The notes under the pieces: model-generated | Seen by the model: the letters and a program-made list of their open reading frames with translations, nothing else | What the model was told of the DNA's origin: nothing | Database searches by the model: none | Source: Malikia sp. | GTDB lineage: Bacteria; Pseudomonadota; Gammaproteobacteria; Burkholderiales; Burkholderiaceae_C | Direction: 5' to 3' | Assembly (NCBI RefSeq): GCF_028687635.1 | Contig: NZ_JAQTZS010000002.1 | Coordinates: 148,682 to 212,681 of the forward strand | DNA length: 64,000 bases | Program-made: the position numbers and the translations under genes | In this document: piece after piece, positions 30,917 to 40,866 of the stretch | Layout of the letters: each line of letters starts with the position of its first letter | How positions within the stretch are numbered: position 1 is the stretch's first letter

Positions 30917-33900
30917 GTGTCGAGTTCCTCGGGGTTCAGCATGGCGTCGAGCGCGGCCAGCAGTTCGGGCTCGGGCTGGATCAGGCAGACGCCGCGCGCC
31001 GGCCCCTCCATGCCACGCAGGAAGAGGTAGAGCGCGCCGCCGAGCTGCTCGGCCGGGTCATAGGATTCGCCCAGCCGGCTCCTGAGCAGGCGGTGCAGGG
31101 CCAGCAGGTAGATGGCCGCCTGCACGTCGTAGCGGTGCCTGGCCATCGCGGCGGCCAGGGCCGGCGCGCTGTAGTCGCCATCCGTCGCGCCCAGGTGGTT
31201 GGACTTGTAGTCCAGCACCCAGTAACGCCCCTCGTGTTCGAACACCAGGTCGGTGAAGCCCATCAGCATGCCGTGCAGCGCGCTGCTTTGCAGCCGGGGT
31301 CGGGGCCGGCCGTCGAGCAGGTGCTCGCGGCAGAGCCGGTCGATCCGCTCGGTGCGCAGCTGCCGGGCCGGCAGCCAGAATTCCATCTCGGCCTGGGCGC
31401 CGAGCAGCCCGGACAGCGCCACCTCGGGCCCGGGCAGGGGGGTCCGCACCACCGCCTGCAGCCATGGCAGCAGTGCCTCGGCATCGTTCTTGTAGGGCGA
31501 ATGCTCGCAGCGCTTGCGTAGCCGATCGCGCAGTCCGGGGTCGTCGGCCAGCGCGAAGCCTTCGCCAGCCAGCCATTCCAGCTGATCGTGCAGGAAGTTG
31601 CCGGCCACCGAGCCGCGCTGGAAGCGGTGCCGGATGTCGGCCTGCGCTGGCAAGCGGACCGGCTGGGTCTTCTGTTCCGCCTCATCCACCCCGTCGGCGT
31701 CTTCCACCGACTCGTCATCGGCCGGACGCAGCGCCGCGAAGGGCGACAGCCCGCCGGCCTGGGTCTTGAGATCGCGGGTCAGGCGCGAGTAGCTCGCGAT
31801 CGTCCATTGCCGGTCGAACTCGCCCGCGTAGTGCAGGGGCTCGGCCAGCGCCGCGTCCGAGTCCGGCCGGCGCAGGCGCGTCACACCCACCTGTCCTCCA
31901 TCCTGGGCATTGGCATCGACCAGCGCGATCGCGGGCTGACCTTCGGCCAGGCGCTGCAGCGGCGCCAGCCAGTCGGCCCCGGCTTCGATCGCGCTGCCGC
32001 CAACCAGGTAGCCCAGCGCGCTCTTGCGGCTGTGGCATTTGTCGCTCTGGCCGATCTTGACGCTGGAAAACCCGATCCAGAGCGCGTGGCGCGGCCGGGT
32101 CATGGCCACGTAGAGCAGGCGCAGGTCCTCGCGCAGCCGTTCCCGGTCGGCGCGCTCGATGTCGGCCTCGCCGAGCTGCAGCACCAGCTCGCGCGCGCCG
32201 TCCGGGCCGGGCAGGGTGGCCGAACGGGTCAGCCGCCGCGTCACTTCCCGGAAGCTGGTGCCAAAGGGCAGGCAGACCAGCGGATATTCCAGCCCCTTGC
32301 TCTTGTGCACGGTGACGAGCTTGACCAGGTCGTCGTCGCTTTCCAGCCGCACCACCTGCTCCTCGCCCTGTTGCGCCCGTTCATCGATCTGGTGCTGCAG
32401 CCAGCGGATCAGCGCCTGCTCGCCTTCGAGCTCGCGGCTGGCGTTCTGCAGCAGCTCGGCCAGATGCAGGAAGTTGGTCAGGCGCCGCTCGCCGCCGTCC
32501 TGCCGCAGCCAGCGCGCCGCGAGGTCGAAGCGGTGCAGCGACTGGCGCAGCATGGTCAGCACGCCCTGGGTCTTCCAGGCCTGCTGCAGCTCGCGCAGCA
32601 GCAGCGCCTTGCGGTCGAAGGCCTCGTCGTCGGCAAACAGCGCGTCGAGCTCGGCCAGGCTCAGGTCCAGCGTGCGCAGCGCCAGCGCGGCGCGCACCAG
32701 CGCGGCATCCTGCGGCGTGGCGACCCCGCGCAGCCAGTGCACCAGGTCGCGCGCTTCCTCGCTCTGGAACACCGAGTCCTGGTCCGACAGGTAGACCGAC
32801 GCCACGCCGCGCCGCTGCAGCGCGAAACGCACCGCGGCCGCTTCCTTGCCGGTGCGCACCAGCACGGCGATGTCGCGCGGGCGCAGGCGCTCGAAGCGGC
32901 CGTCGTCGCGCGCGAAGCCATTGCCCGCGTCGTTGAGCCAGCCCGTGATCTGCTCGGCACAGCGCCCGGCGAACAGCTTGCGGATCGCCTTGTTGCTGCG
33001 CGGCGCCAGGTCATGGACCAGGGTCAGCGCGGGCCGCCCGCCGCCGCCGTCGACCCAATGCTCCTCGCGGCCCTTGGCGGCTACCTCGACATAGGGCAGC
33101 GGGTTGCCCGTCTCGCTGCGAAAGCCGAACGCCCCCTCGACGCGATCCTGCTCGGCGCGCTGGAAGCAGTGGTTGACCGCGTCCATCAGCGCCTCGGTCG
33201 AGCGGTAGTTGACCTTGAGCCTGTAATGTCGGCCTTTGGTGGCCTGGCGCGCCTGCAGATAGCTGTAGATGTCGGCGCCGCGAAAGCCGTAGATCGACTG
33301 CTTGGGGTCGCCGATCAGCAGCAGCGCCTGCTCGCGGCGGTTGTCAGCCGTGCGGTAGATGCGGTCGAAGATGCCGTACTGCAGCGGCGAGGTGTCCTGG
33401 AACTCGTCGATCAGCGCGACCGGGTGCTGCGCCAGGATGCGCTGGCGCAGGCTGTCCGCGTTCTCGCCCTGCAGCGCTTCGTGCAGGCGCTCCAGCATGT
33501 CGGCAAAGCCGAAGGTCCCGGCGTGGGATTTCAGCTGCTGCAGCCGGTGCGCCACGCGCGCGGCGGCGTGCAGGCGGGCCGCCGCCGCCGGGCCCTGCAG
33601 CGCCTCCAGCTGCGGCTTGAGCCGGGCGAATTCGTGGCAGGCCTGCGGCAGCTCGGGCATGCCGGCCCCTTGGGTCCAGCAGGCCTGCAGTCCGGCGGGC
33701 GTGAAGCGCTCCCAGGCGGCCTTGGTCAGCTCCGGCAGCAGGTCGTCGCTCTCGCCGCTGGCCCAGCGCGCCAGTTTTTCCAGCCAGCCGCTCAGGGTCT
33801 TGATCGAGAACTGCCGGCCGTTCCAGCCCCTCTTGCCCGGTGGGTCCTGGCTCAGCACGAAGTCCAGCAGCTCCTGCGTCTGCGTCACCCATTGCGTCCG

Positions 33901-34665
33901 GATGGCGACCAGCTGCGTGTCCTGCACCGCCTGCGCCCGCGCCAGCGCGTCGATCAGGTTGCCCTCGCCGCCGTCCCGGCCGGCGCCCTGGGCCAGCAGG
34001 TCCTTGACGTCCTGGCGCAAGGTCTCGACATCCTGCCAGACCGCCATCACCTGCTCCAGCCCATCGTGGTCGAGCGGATAGCATTCCTGGCGCCAGTAGT
34101 CCTGCACGGCCTCGATCAGCAGCGCCTCCTCGTCGGCCACCAGTTCCTCGTCGAACAGGCTGCCACTGTCGAAGGCATGCTCGCGCAGCGTGCGCTGGCA
34201 CCAGGCATCGATGGTGTGGATGCTGGCTTCGTCCATGCTCTCGGCCGCCAGCGCCAGCCGCCAGGCGGCCTGCTTGCGCTGTGCCTCGTCCGGGAATGCC
34301 GCCAGCAGCTCGTCGAGCAAGGCATCGGCTGGCCTGGATTCGGGGTGCCGGAAGGCCTGCGCCGCTTCCAGCAGGCGCTGGCGGATGCGGTCCGACAGCT
34401 CGCGCGTCGCCGCGCGGGTGAAGGTCATCACCAGGATCTCGGGCGGCGTCAGCGCCCGCGCATAGGCCCGCTCCGGACCACCATGCCCGAGGATCAGCCG
34501 CAGGTAGAGCGCGGCGATGGTCCAGGTCTTGCCGGTGCCGGCGCTGGCCTCGATCAGGCGCGAGCCCCACAGCGGCAGCCGCGCGGCGTGCAGCTCCTGT
34601 GGCCCGGTTGCGGTGGCCGCTTCGGGGGCGGGTTCCACGGAAGAAAAGAGATCGAATTGACTCAT
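30913..34665 (-). CDS. recB: Exodeoxyribonuclease V subunit RecB (3'-5' helicase and nuclease)
   Basis: A 1250-residue UvrD-type helicase-nuclease. Walker A is IEASAGTGKTWTIAALYLR (about 48), Walker B is LIDEFQDTSPLQ, and motif V is VTVHKSKGLEYPLVCLP. The C-terminal PD-(D/E)xK nuclease is intact: GFTDLVFEHEGRY then VLDYKSN. Length is close to E. coli RecB (1180). I chose ATG 34665 because MSQFDLFSSVEPAPE precedes the Walker A in the usual way; the frame is open further upstream only as the antisense of recC. It is 38 nt downstream of recC and overlaps recD by 4 nt. Confidence 0.94.
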   Translation of the reverse strand: MSQFDLFSSVEPAPEAATATGPQELHAARLPLWGSRLIEASAGTGKTWTIAALYLRLILGHGGPERAYARALTPPEILVMTFTRAATRELSDRIRQRLLEAAQAFRHPESRPADALLDELLAAFPDEAQRKQAAWRLALAAESMDEASIHTIDAWCQRTLREHAFDSGSLFDEELVADEEALLIEAVQDYWRQECYPLDHDGLEQVMAVWQDVETLRQDVKDLLAQGAGRDGGEGNLIDALARAQAVQDTQLVAIRTQWVTQTQELLDFVLSQDPPGKRGWNGRQFSIKTLSGWLEKLARWASGESDDLLPELTKAAWERFTPAGLQACWTQGAGMPELPQACHEFARLKPQLEALQGPAAAARLHAAARVAHRLQQLKSHAGTFGFADMLERLHEALQGENADSLRQRILAQHPVALIDEFQDTSPLQYGIFDRIYRTADNRREQALLLIGDPKQSIYGFRGADIYSYLQARQATKGRHYRLKVNYRSTEALMDAVNHCFQRAEQDRVEGAFGFRSETGNPLPYVEVAAKGREEHWVDGGGGRPALTLVHDLAPRSNKAIRKLFAGRCAEQITGWLNDAGNGFARDDGRFERLRPRDIAVLVRTGKEAAAVRFALQRRGVASVYLSDQDSVFQSEEARDLVHWLRGVATPQDAALVRAALALRTLDLSLAELDALFADDEAFDRKALLLRELQQAWKTQGVLTMLRQSLHRFDLAARWLRQDGGERRLTNFLHLAELLQNASRELEGEQALIRWLQHQIDERAQQGEEQVVRLESDDDLVKLVTVHKSKGLEYPLVCLPFGTSFREVTRRLTRSATLPGPDGARELVLQLGEADIERADRERLREDLRLLYVAMTRPRHALWIGFSSVKIGQSDKCHSRKSALGYLVGGSAIEAGADWLAPLQRLAEGQPAIALVDANAQDGGQVGVTRLRRPDSDAALAEPLHYAGEFDRQWTIASYSRLTRDLKTQAGGLSPFAALRPADDESVEDADGVDEAEQKTQPVRLPAQADIRHRFQRGSVAGNFLHDQLEWLAGEGFALADDPGLRDRLRKRCEHSPYKNDAEALLPWLQAVVRTPLPGPEVALSGLLGAQAEMEFWLPARQLRTERIDRLCREHLLDGRPRPRLQSSALHGMLMGFTDLVFEHEGRYWVLDYKSNHLGATDGDYSAPALAAAMARHRYDVQAAIYLLALHRLLRSRLGESYDPAEQLGGALYLFLRGMEGPARGVCLIQPEPELLAALDAMLNPEELDT

Positions 34666-34703
34666 GGGCGTCTGGTCTCGCGATGCTGGCTCGGCATGCC
34701 GCT

Positions 34704-37700
34704 TCAGGGATGTGGGGTCACGCTGACGTGTTTGTCGATCCATTCCAGCATCGGACCGTAGACCGATGCGGCCAGCGCGTGCAGCATCGATTCGCCCGTC
34801 GGCGTCTGGATCGATTCGAGCGCGTCGAAGTCCGGGAAGCAGCGCGCCAGGCACATCTCCCTGACCTCGGCGTAGTCGGGCCGGAAGGCGCTGCCTTCGT
34901 AGGCCTCCTCGGCGTTGCCGTCGCCGGCTAGTGCCAGCGCGGTCTTGAGCGGCAGCGGCAGCGGGCTGCACATGCCTTCGCGCCAGGTCGCCAGCAGCTG
35001 GCCCAGCTGCTGCCGGGCTGGCCCGGCCGCCATCGGCGTGATGCGCAGCGTCGCGTCCGGTCCGACCAGCAGGCCGTGCAGCTCACGCCCCGGGTCGGCT
35101 CGGTCGGCCTGGCCCGCCGCCGCCAGCGAGCGCAGCCAGGTGTCGAGCAACTTGTCCGGGCGTGGCTGCTGCTTCTTGTCCAGTAGCTTGGCCGGACTCA
35201 GCTGCAGCCAGGCGGTCTGCGCCGCATTGCCGTGCAGCGGGTCGATCCAGTCGGTGATTGCCACGCCATCGTGGCCGAATTCGATCGCCAGCCGTGGCGC
35301 GGGCGCCGGGAACTCCTCGCAGGCCTGCTGCCAGGCGTTCGCCATCGCTTCGAGCGTCGCCTGCAGCGTCTGCCGCGTCAGCTCGCCAAAGCCCTGCATC
35401 GGCAGCACGCCCGAGCGCAGCAGGCGCTCGATGTCGCGCGCGATGCGCTGGCGCAGCAGGCCTGGGTCGGCGACCTTGGGCCAATGCCTGACCTGGGCCG
35501 CGATCAGCTGGTGCTGGTCCAGCCCCTCGACCACGAAGGCCTCCACGTCGGCGGCCTCCTCGTCGCGCTCGACAAAGCTCACGCCCAGCCGCTCCTTGAA
35601 GAAGGCCCGGGCCGGGTTGCGATAGAAGGAGGCCAGCCGTGGCAGGGTCAGCGGCGTCGCCTGCTCAGGCTGGCGCTGCTGGCGGCTGGCCGCGCCCGCG
35701 TCTTCTGGCGGTCCGTTTTCGAGATGCAGGCTGCGCCACTCGGCCGCGTAGGTTTGCAGCGGGATCGCAGCGTCGGGCTGCCGCTCGAAGTAGCGCCGGC
35801 TGAAGGGCTGCAGCGGGTGCTCGGTGGTGCGCGATTCGACACAGGACTTGCCCCAGATCGCCGCCAGGTAGTCGCGCAGCTGCGACACCAGCACCGAGGG
35901 CGGCTGCACGCTGTTGTCGCGTATGTTCCGGCCGGTCCAGCTGATGTAGAGCGTGCGCCGCGCCGACAGCAGCGCCTCCAGCATGAGCTGGCGGTCGTCC
36001 TGCTGGCGCGAGCGGTCGCCCGGTCGCTGCTGGCCCGCCAGGCCCATCAGGTCGAAGTCGCTGCGCGTGCTGCGGCGCGGGTAGTCGCCATCGTTCATGC
36101 CGAGCAGGCAGACCACCTCGAACGGCACCGCGCGCATCGGCATCAGCGTGCAGAAGGTCACGCCGCCGGCGCGGAAACGCTTGTCCAGGTCCGGCACATC
36201 GAGCGCCTCGATCCAGGACTGGCGCAGGGCATACAGCGGCACCGCCTGCTCGAAGCCGGCCTGCTCGCAGGCCAGCACCCAGGCCGCGAGCGCCTGCTCC
36301 AGCGCTTCGAGCACCTGGCCGTCGAGCGCCTCCGCTGGCTTGAACAGGGCCTTGAGCAGGTCGCGGCCGCGCTCGGCCCAGACCACGGGCGTCGCGTCGC
36401 TCTCGCAGCGCCGCCACCAGTCCAGCAGGGCGCGCAGCAGGTGCGCGAGCGACCCCGCCAGCTCCGCGTCCAGACCGCCGACCTCGGCATAGGGCTCGAT
36501 CCCGGCCCAGCCCGCGGCCTGCGGCAGGTCGGCCAGCGAGCCCGCCGCGTAGCCCAGCAGCATGCGGTGCAGGCCGAACCAGGCGCTGTTCTGTTCGCCG
36601 CAGGCCTGCAGACCCATCTGCTCGCGCTGCGGCAGGTTCAGCCCCCAGCGTATGCCCGCGCCCGACATCCAGTGCGTGAGCTGGGGCAGCTGCTCGGAGC
36701 GCACGCCAAAGCGCCGGGCCACCGCCGGCACCTCCAGCAGGTCCACCAGCTCGCTGATGCGGCAGCGCTGCGCCGGCAGCTGCAGCAGCCATTCCAGCGC
36801 CGTCACGATCGGGCTGCTCGACTTGGCGCTCAGGTCGGCGATATCGAACGGGACATGGCGCTTGTCATTGCGCCCGTACTGGCCGAACACCGCGCGGATG
36901 GCCGGCGCCATCAGCTCGATGTCGGGCACCATCACCACCACGTCGCGCGGCTGCAGCGCCGGCCGGCCTGGCACGCTTGAACTCAGCATCCGCAGCAGCT
37001 GATCGTGCAGGATCTCCAGCTCGCGCACCCGGCTGTGCCCGATGTGGAAGACGATGGAGCGGTCAGCGGCCGGCAGCGGCTCGGGGCTCGCGTCCGGCTG
37101 CAATGGTTCCAGCGGCTCCAGGTCCCGGATGCGGTTCTGCACCCGGCCCAGCAGCGGGGTGTCGTCCTGCTCGGGTGACTCGTCGAACAGGTCGATGCGC
37201 GCCTGCGGGAAGCGTTGCCGGGTCTCGTCCGCGTCGTCGAAGGCGTCGAGCTGGCGGATGAAGTCGCGGCTCTGGCGACCCCAGGCCGCCAGCAGCGGAT
37301 GCGCGTGCTGGTGCATGTCCTCCAGCGACACGCCAGACAGCTCGCGCCCCTCGCGCAGCGCATGCCGGCGCCGCTCGGCGCGCAGGAACTCGCGCCCCTC
37401 CATGATGTCGCCCCAGTAGTAGCGGCAGGGGTTCGGAATCGCCAGCATCACCTGGCTGTGCCGGCTCAGCGCCGCGAGTGCCTCCAGGGTCGAGGCTGGC
37501 ATGTGGCTCATGCCAAACACCACCACGCGGCGCGCCACCCGGACGCCCACATCATCCTCACTGTTGAGGCGCTCCAGCGCCTGGCGGTGCAGCTTGGGCC
37601 GGATCGTGTCCCGTTGCGTTTCGCTCAGCGTATCGAGCACCGCGCGCCAGAGCTCGGGTTGCCAGGCCTGCTCCGTCGGCACGGGCGCCCGGTTGCCTTG

Positions 37701-38198
37701 CGCCTGCAGCAGCAGGTCGCGGCCCTCGGCCCAGTCGGCCAGCCAGTCGGAGCGGTAGTTCTGGTACTGGTCGAACAGGTCGGCCAGCTGCTGGGCCAGC
37801 TGCAGCTGACGCCTCGGGTCGTCCTGGCGCAGGTAGCGCCTGACGGGCTCGAACGCGGGTGTCGCCAGCAGTCCGGGCAGCACCTGCATCAGGCGCCAGG
37901 TCATCGGCAGCTTGTCCAGTGGCGAGTCGCGCGGCACCGCGCGCGGCCCCAGCAGCTCGCGGTAGCTGCGCCACAGGAAGCGCCCGGGCAGCTCGACCCG
38001 GGTCGAGCCGCAGACGCCGAGCTGCTGCGCCAGCTCCATCTTGAACCATTCGGCGATGCCGTTGCTCTGCACCAGCACCACCTCCTGTTCCAGCGGGGCC
38101 AGCGGGTGCTGCGCCAGCCAGGCGATCACGGCCTGCGCCAGCTCCTCCGAGCGGTTGCCGTGCAGGGCGATGAAGCCGGGTTTCAGTGAGGTTGGCAT
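34704..38198 (-). CDS. recC: Exodeoxyribonuclease V subunit RecC (Chi recognition)
   Basis: A 1164-residue RecC. The N-terminus FIALHGNRSEELAQAVIAWL is typical of the family, followed by VQSNGIAEWFKMELAQQLG. The inactive helicase-like and nuclease-like domains that form the Chi-scanning tunnel are recognisable by overall length and by FCTLMPMRAVPFEVVCLLGM-like stretches. It is the first gene of the leftward recCBD operon. In the complex it splits the strands and detects Chi; the Chi sequence used here cannot be told from the window. Confidence 0.92.
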   Translation of the reverse strand: MPTSLKPGFIALHGNRSEELAQAVIAWLAQHPLAPLEQEVVLVQSNGIAEWFKMELAQQLGVCGSTRVELPGRFLWRSYRELLGPRAVPRDSPLDKLPMTWRLMQVLPGLLATPAFEPVRRYLRQDDPRRQLQLAQQLADLFDQYQNYRSDWLADWAEGRDLLLQAQGNRAPVPTEQAWQPELWRAVLDTLSETQRDTIRPKLHRQALERLNSEDDVGVRVARRVVVFGMSHMPASTLEALAALSRHSQVMLAIPNPCRYYWGDIMEGREFLRAERRRHALREGRELSGVSLEDMHQHAHPLLAAWGRQSRDFIRQLDAFDDADETRQRFPQARIDLFDESPEQDDTPLLGRVQNRIRDLEPLEPLQPDASPEPLPAADRSIVFHIGHSRVRELEILHDQLLRMLSSSVPGRPALQPRDVVVMVPDIELMAPAIRAVFGQYGRNDKRHVPFDIADLSAKSSSPIVTALEWLLQLPAQRCRISELVDLLEVPAVARRFGVRSEQLPQLTHWMSGAGIRWGLNLPQREQMGLQACGEQNSAWFGLHRMLLGYAAGSLADLPQAAGWAGIEPYAEVGGLDAELAGSLAHLLRALLDWWRRCESDATPVVWAERGRDLLKALFKPAEALDGQVLEALEQALAAWVLACEQAGFEQAVPLYALRQSWIEALDVPDLDKRFRAGGVTFCTLMPMRAVPFEVVCLLGMNDGDYPRRSTRSDFDLMGLAGQQRPGDRSRQQDDRQLMLEALLSARRTLYISWTGRNIRDNSVQPPSVLVSQLRDYLAAIWGKSCVESRTTEHPLQPFSRRYFERQPDAAIPLQTYAAEWRSLHLENGPPEDAGAASRQQRQPEQATPLTLPRLASFYRNPARAFFKERLGVSFVERDEEAADVEAFVVEGLDQHQLIAAQVRHWPKVADPGLLRQRIARDIERLLRSGVLPMQGFGELTRQTLQATLEAMANAWQQACEEFPAPAPRLAIEFGHDGVAITDWIDPLHGNAAQTAWLQLSPAKLLDKKQQPRPDKLLDTWLRSLAAAGQADRADPGRELHGLLVGPDATLRITPMAAGPARQQLGQLLATWREGMCSPLPLPLKTALALAGDGNAEEAYEGSAFRPDYAEVREMCLARCFPDFDALESIQTPTGESMLHALAASVYGPMLEWIDKHVSVTPHP

Positions 38199-38232
38199 GG
38201 GGCAGGGCGGCGAGTCGATCTGACGGTGATTA

Positions 38233-40701
38233 TCACGGAGCGGCTGACTGGGCTGGCGCGATCTCCGGTGTCGTCACGGGGGTTGCCGCCGGGCGCGTTT
38301 GCTCCTCGTTGATGATCTGGTCGATCTTTTCCTGTAACGGATCCACCGGGGTGGGGGCCGGTGGCGGCGTCAGCTCCGGTTCGACCAGATCGGGAACGGC
38401 ATCGCGCACCGGCACTTCATCCTGCGGCAGCGGGGCCGCCGGTGGCCGGGCCGCTCGCTCGGGCCGTAGCAGCTCGTCCCAGCGCTGCCCCAGCTCCTTC
38501 CACATTCCCTGCCACCAGCCTTGCACCCAGTCGCCCGCGCCGCGCCACAGCCGGGTCAGCCAGTTGCTGTCGTCGGGCTCCTCGAAGCGCGCGCGCGGGT
38601 CGGCGATGCGCGCGCGCAGCGCCCGCGATGTCAGCTCTCCCACCATCGGCAGCGCGCTGTGCGCGCCCTGGCCCCAATGCTCGCTGCGCAGCGTGATGCG
38701 GCTGTCGTTGAAGCCGACCCAGGCGCCCGTGACCAGCTGCGGGTGCATCAGGATGAACCAGCCGTCGGCGTAGTCCTGCGTGGTGCCGGTCTTGCCCGCG
38801 ACATCGGCCCGGATGCCGTATTGGCCGCGGATCGCGCGGCCGGTGCCGCGGTCGACCACGCCGCGCATCAGGTCATAGAGCGCCCAGGCCTGGTGCCGCG
38901 CCAGCACCGTCTCGGGCTTGGCCGGTGCGAACTCCTCCAGCACCCGGCCTTCGCGGTTCTCGATCCGGGTCACGAACACCGGCTCCAGGTAGCCCCCGCC
39001 GTTGGCGATCGTGCCGTAGGCGGTCACCATTTCCTTCAGCGTGACCGGGCTGGTTCCCAGCGCCAGCGACGGCACCTCCTTGAGCGGGCTCTGGCGCACC
39101 CCCATGGCGCGCGCCAGCTTGGCCACCTTGGCCGGGCCGACCTCCTGCACCAGCTGGGCCGTGATCGTGTTCTTCGACTGGGCCAGCGCCTCGCGCAGAC
39201 TCATCGAACGCCCGCTCGGCGGGCCGCCGTCGCTCGGGCGCCAGATCTCGCCATGGCCGACGTCGATCTCGACTGCGCGATCCACCCATTTGTCATCCGG
39301 ACTCAGCCCCTGGCGCAGCGCCTCGCCATAGACGAAGGGCTTGAAGGTCGAGCCCGGCTGGCGCCGCGCCTGCTGCACATGGTCGTAGGCGTCCTGCTCA
39401 TAGCCGCGGCTGCCGACCCAGGCCAGCACATGGCCGTCTCTGGGGTCGAGCGCCAGCAGGCCGGCCTGCACCCTGGTCTTCTGCGCGCGCAGCCGCTGCA
39501 TGAAGGCGCGGTCGGTCTGCAGTTGTTTCAGCGCCTGGGCCTCGTCGAGCCCGGTGTCGCGCGCCGCCCGGTATTCGGGCGACTCGATCAGCAGGGCGCG
39601 CACCACCGGGTCCTTGGCGTTCCAGGTCCGGCCCCAGGCCGCGTCGGCCACGCCCTGCAGCCGCGCCCCCTGGCGCGCCACCGCCTGGTTGGCCGCCGCC
39701 TGCAGGCGCGAGTCCAGCGTCGTGCGCACCACCAGGCCGTCGGCATAGAGGTTGTAGCCCCTGCGGTCGGCCCAGCTGATCAGCCAGCGCCGCAGCTGCT
39801 GGGAAAAATGCGGGGCGGCTCCCAGCGGCTCGCTCTGGCGCTCGAACTCCAGCCGCAGCGGTCTTTCCTTCAGCGCGGCGTATTTGGCCGCATCCAGCTT
39901 GCCGCGCTTGACCATCTGCGCCAGCACGGTGTTGCGCCGCTGCAGCGCGCGCTCGGGGTTGAGCACCGGGTTGTAGTAGCTGTTGCCCTTGAGCATGCCG
40001 ACCAGCGTGGCCGCCTGCAGCCGGTCGAGCTCGCCGGCCGAGCGGTCGAAATAGGTGCGTGCCGCCATCTCGATGCCGTAGGCGTTGTAGAGGAAGGGCA
40101 CCGTGTTGAGGTAGGTCTCCAGGATCTCGTCCTTTGAGTAGACCGCCTCGATCTTGAATGCCGTGATCGCCTCCTTCAGCTTGCGCGTCAGCGTCGGCGC
40201 GCGCCCGATCTCCTCCGGGTACAGGTTGCGCGCGAGCTGCTGCGTCAGCGTCGAGCCGCCCTGGCGGTCACCGCCGAAGGTGTGCAGCGCCGACGAGGCG
40301 GTGCGCCGCCAGTCCATGCCGAAATGCTCATAAAATCGGTGGTCCTCGGTCGCGACCAGCGCATCGAGCACATGCGGTGCCACATCCTTGAGTTCGATCC
40401 AGACCCGGTTCGAGCGCTTGAACTCGACCAGCAGGCGGCTGTCCGCGCTCATCACCTGCGCCGGCCGCTCGGTCGCTGCCTTGCGGATGTCGCTGATCGC
40501 CGGTGTGAACGGGATCAGCAGCAGCGCGTAGAGCAGCAGCAAGGCGGGCAGCGCGGCGATGGCGAGCAGCGCGCCGCGCCAGCCCAGGCGGCGCGGCCGG
40601 TCGGGCCGCCGCACGAGGGTCAAGCGCGCCTGCGCGATGGCGGGGGCCAGCCAGCCGTGGAGCCGGTGGCAGCGGTGCAGGAGGGCGGGTGGCAGCTTCA
40701 T
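38233..40701 (-). CDS. Bifunctional penicillin-binding protein 1 (class A)
   Basis: An 822-residue class A PBP. It has a cytoplasmic N-terminus, one TM (about 48-67: LLAIAALPALLLLYALLLIP) and a glycosyltransferase GT51 domain (about 85-260) with catalytic EDHRFYEHFGMD and GGSTLTQQLARNL. The transpeptidase domain (about 400-700) has the active serine S451 in PGSTFKPF, SKN in AQSKNTI and AGKTGTTQ. A Pro-rich cytosol-unlike tail (about 770-822) follows. It polymerises and cross-links peptidoglycan. Sequence features fit the PBP1a/1b group; I do not assign mrcA or mrcB. ATG 40701 is preferred over the TTG at 40737. It lies upstream of, and in the same orientation as, recC (34-nt gap). Confidence 0.92.
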   Translation of the reverse strand: MKLPPALLHRCHRLHGWLAPAIAQARLTLVRRPDRPRRLGWRGALLAIAALPALLLLYALLLIPFTPAISDIRKAATERPAQVMSADSRLLVEFKRSNRVWIELKDVAPHVLDALVATEDHRFYEHFGMDWRRTASSALHTFGGDRQGGSTLTQQLARNLYPEEIGRAPTLTRKLKEAITAFKIEAVYSKDEILETYLNTVPFLYNAYGIEMAARTYFDRSAGELDRLQAATLVGMLKGNSYYNPVLNPERALQRRNTVLAQMVKRGKLDAAKYAALKERPLRLEFERQSEPLGAAPHFSQQLRRWLISWADRRGYNLYADGLVVRTTLDSRLQAAANQAVARQGARLQGVADAAWGRTWNAKDPVVRALLIESPEYRAARDTGLDEAQALKQLQTDRAFMQRLRAQKTRVQAGLLALDPRDGHVLAWVGSRGYEQDAYDHVQQARRQPGSTFKPFVYGEALRQGLSPDDKWVDRAVEIDVGHGEIWRPSDGGPPSGRSMSLREALAQSKNTITAQLVQEVGPAKVAKLARAMGVRQSPLKEVPSLALGTSPVTLKEMVTAYGTIANGGGYLEPVFVTRIENREGRVLEEFAPAKPETVLARHQAWALYDLMRGVVDRGTGRAIRGQYGIRADVAGKTGTTQDYADGWFILMHPQLVTGAWVGFNDSRITLRSEHWGQGAHSALPMVGELTSRALRARIADPRARFEEPDDSNWLTRLWRGAGDWVQGWWQGMWKELGQRWDELLRPERAARPPAAPLPQDEVPVRDAVPDLVEPELTPPPAPTPVDPLQEKIDQIINEEQTRPAATPVTTPEIAPAQSAAP

Positions 40702-40866
40702 GTCGCCGCTATTTTGCGGCCAGTCGGCTCCTATCAAGCGATAACCCGGCCTGCAATGTCATGGGAGCCTGGTCCTATTACGTAATGACTTGTAACCCTG
40801 TAGGATGCAAAAACGGTATCAGATTGGCTGATCCCGGAATCATTCAGGCAGGAAGGAAACGCCAAA

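Noticed and set aside
31588-34761. 1057-codon + strand ORF
   Set aside because: Antisense of recB, which has complete helicase and nuclease motifs on the minus strand.
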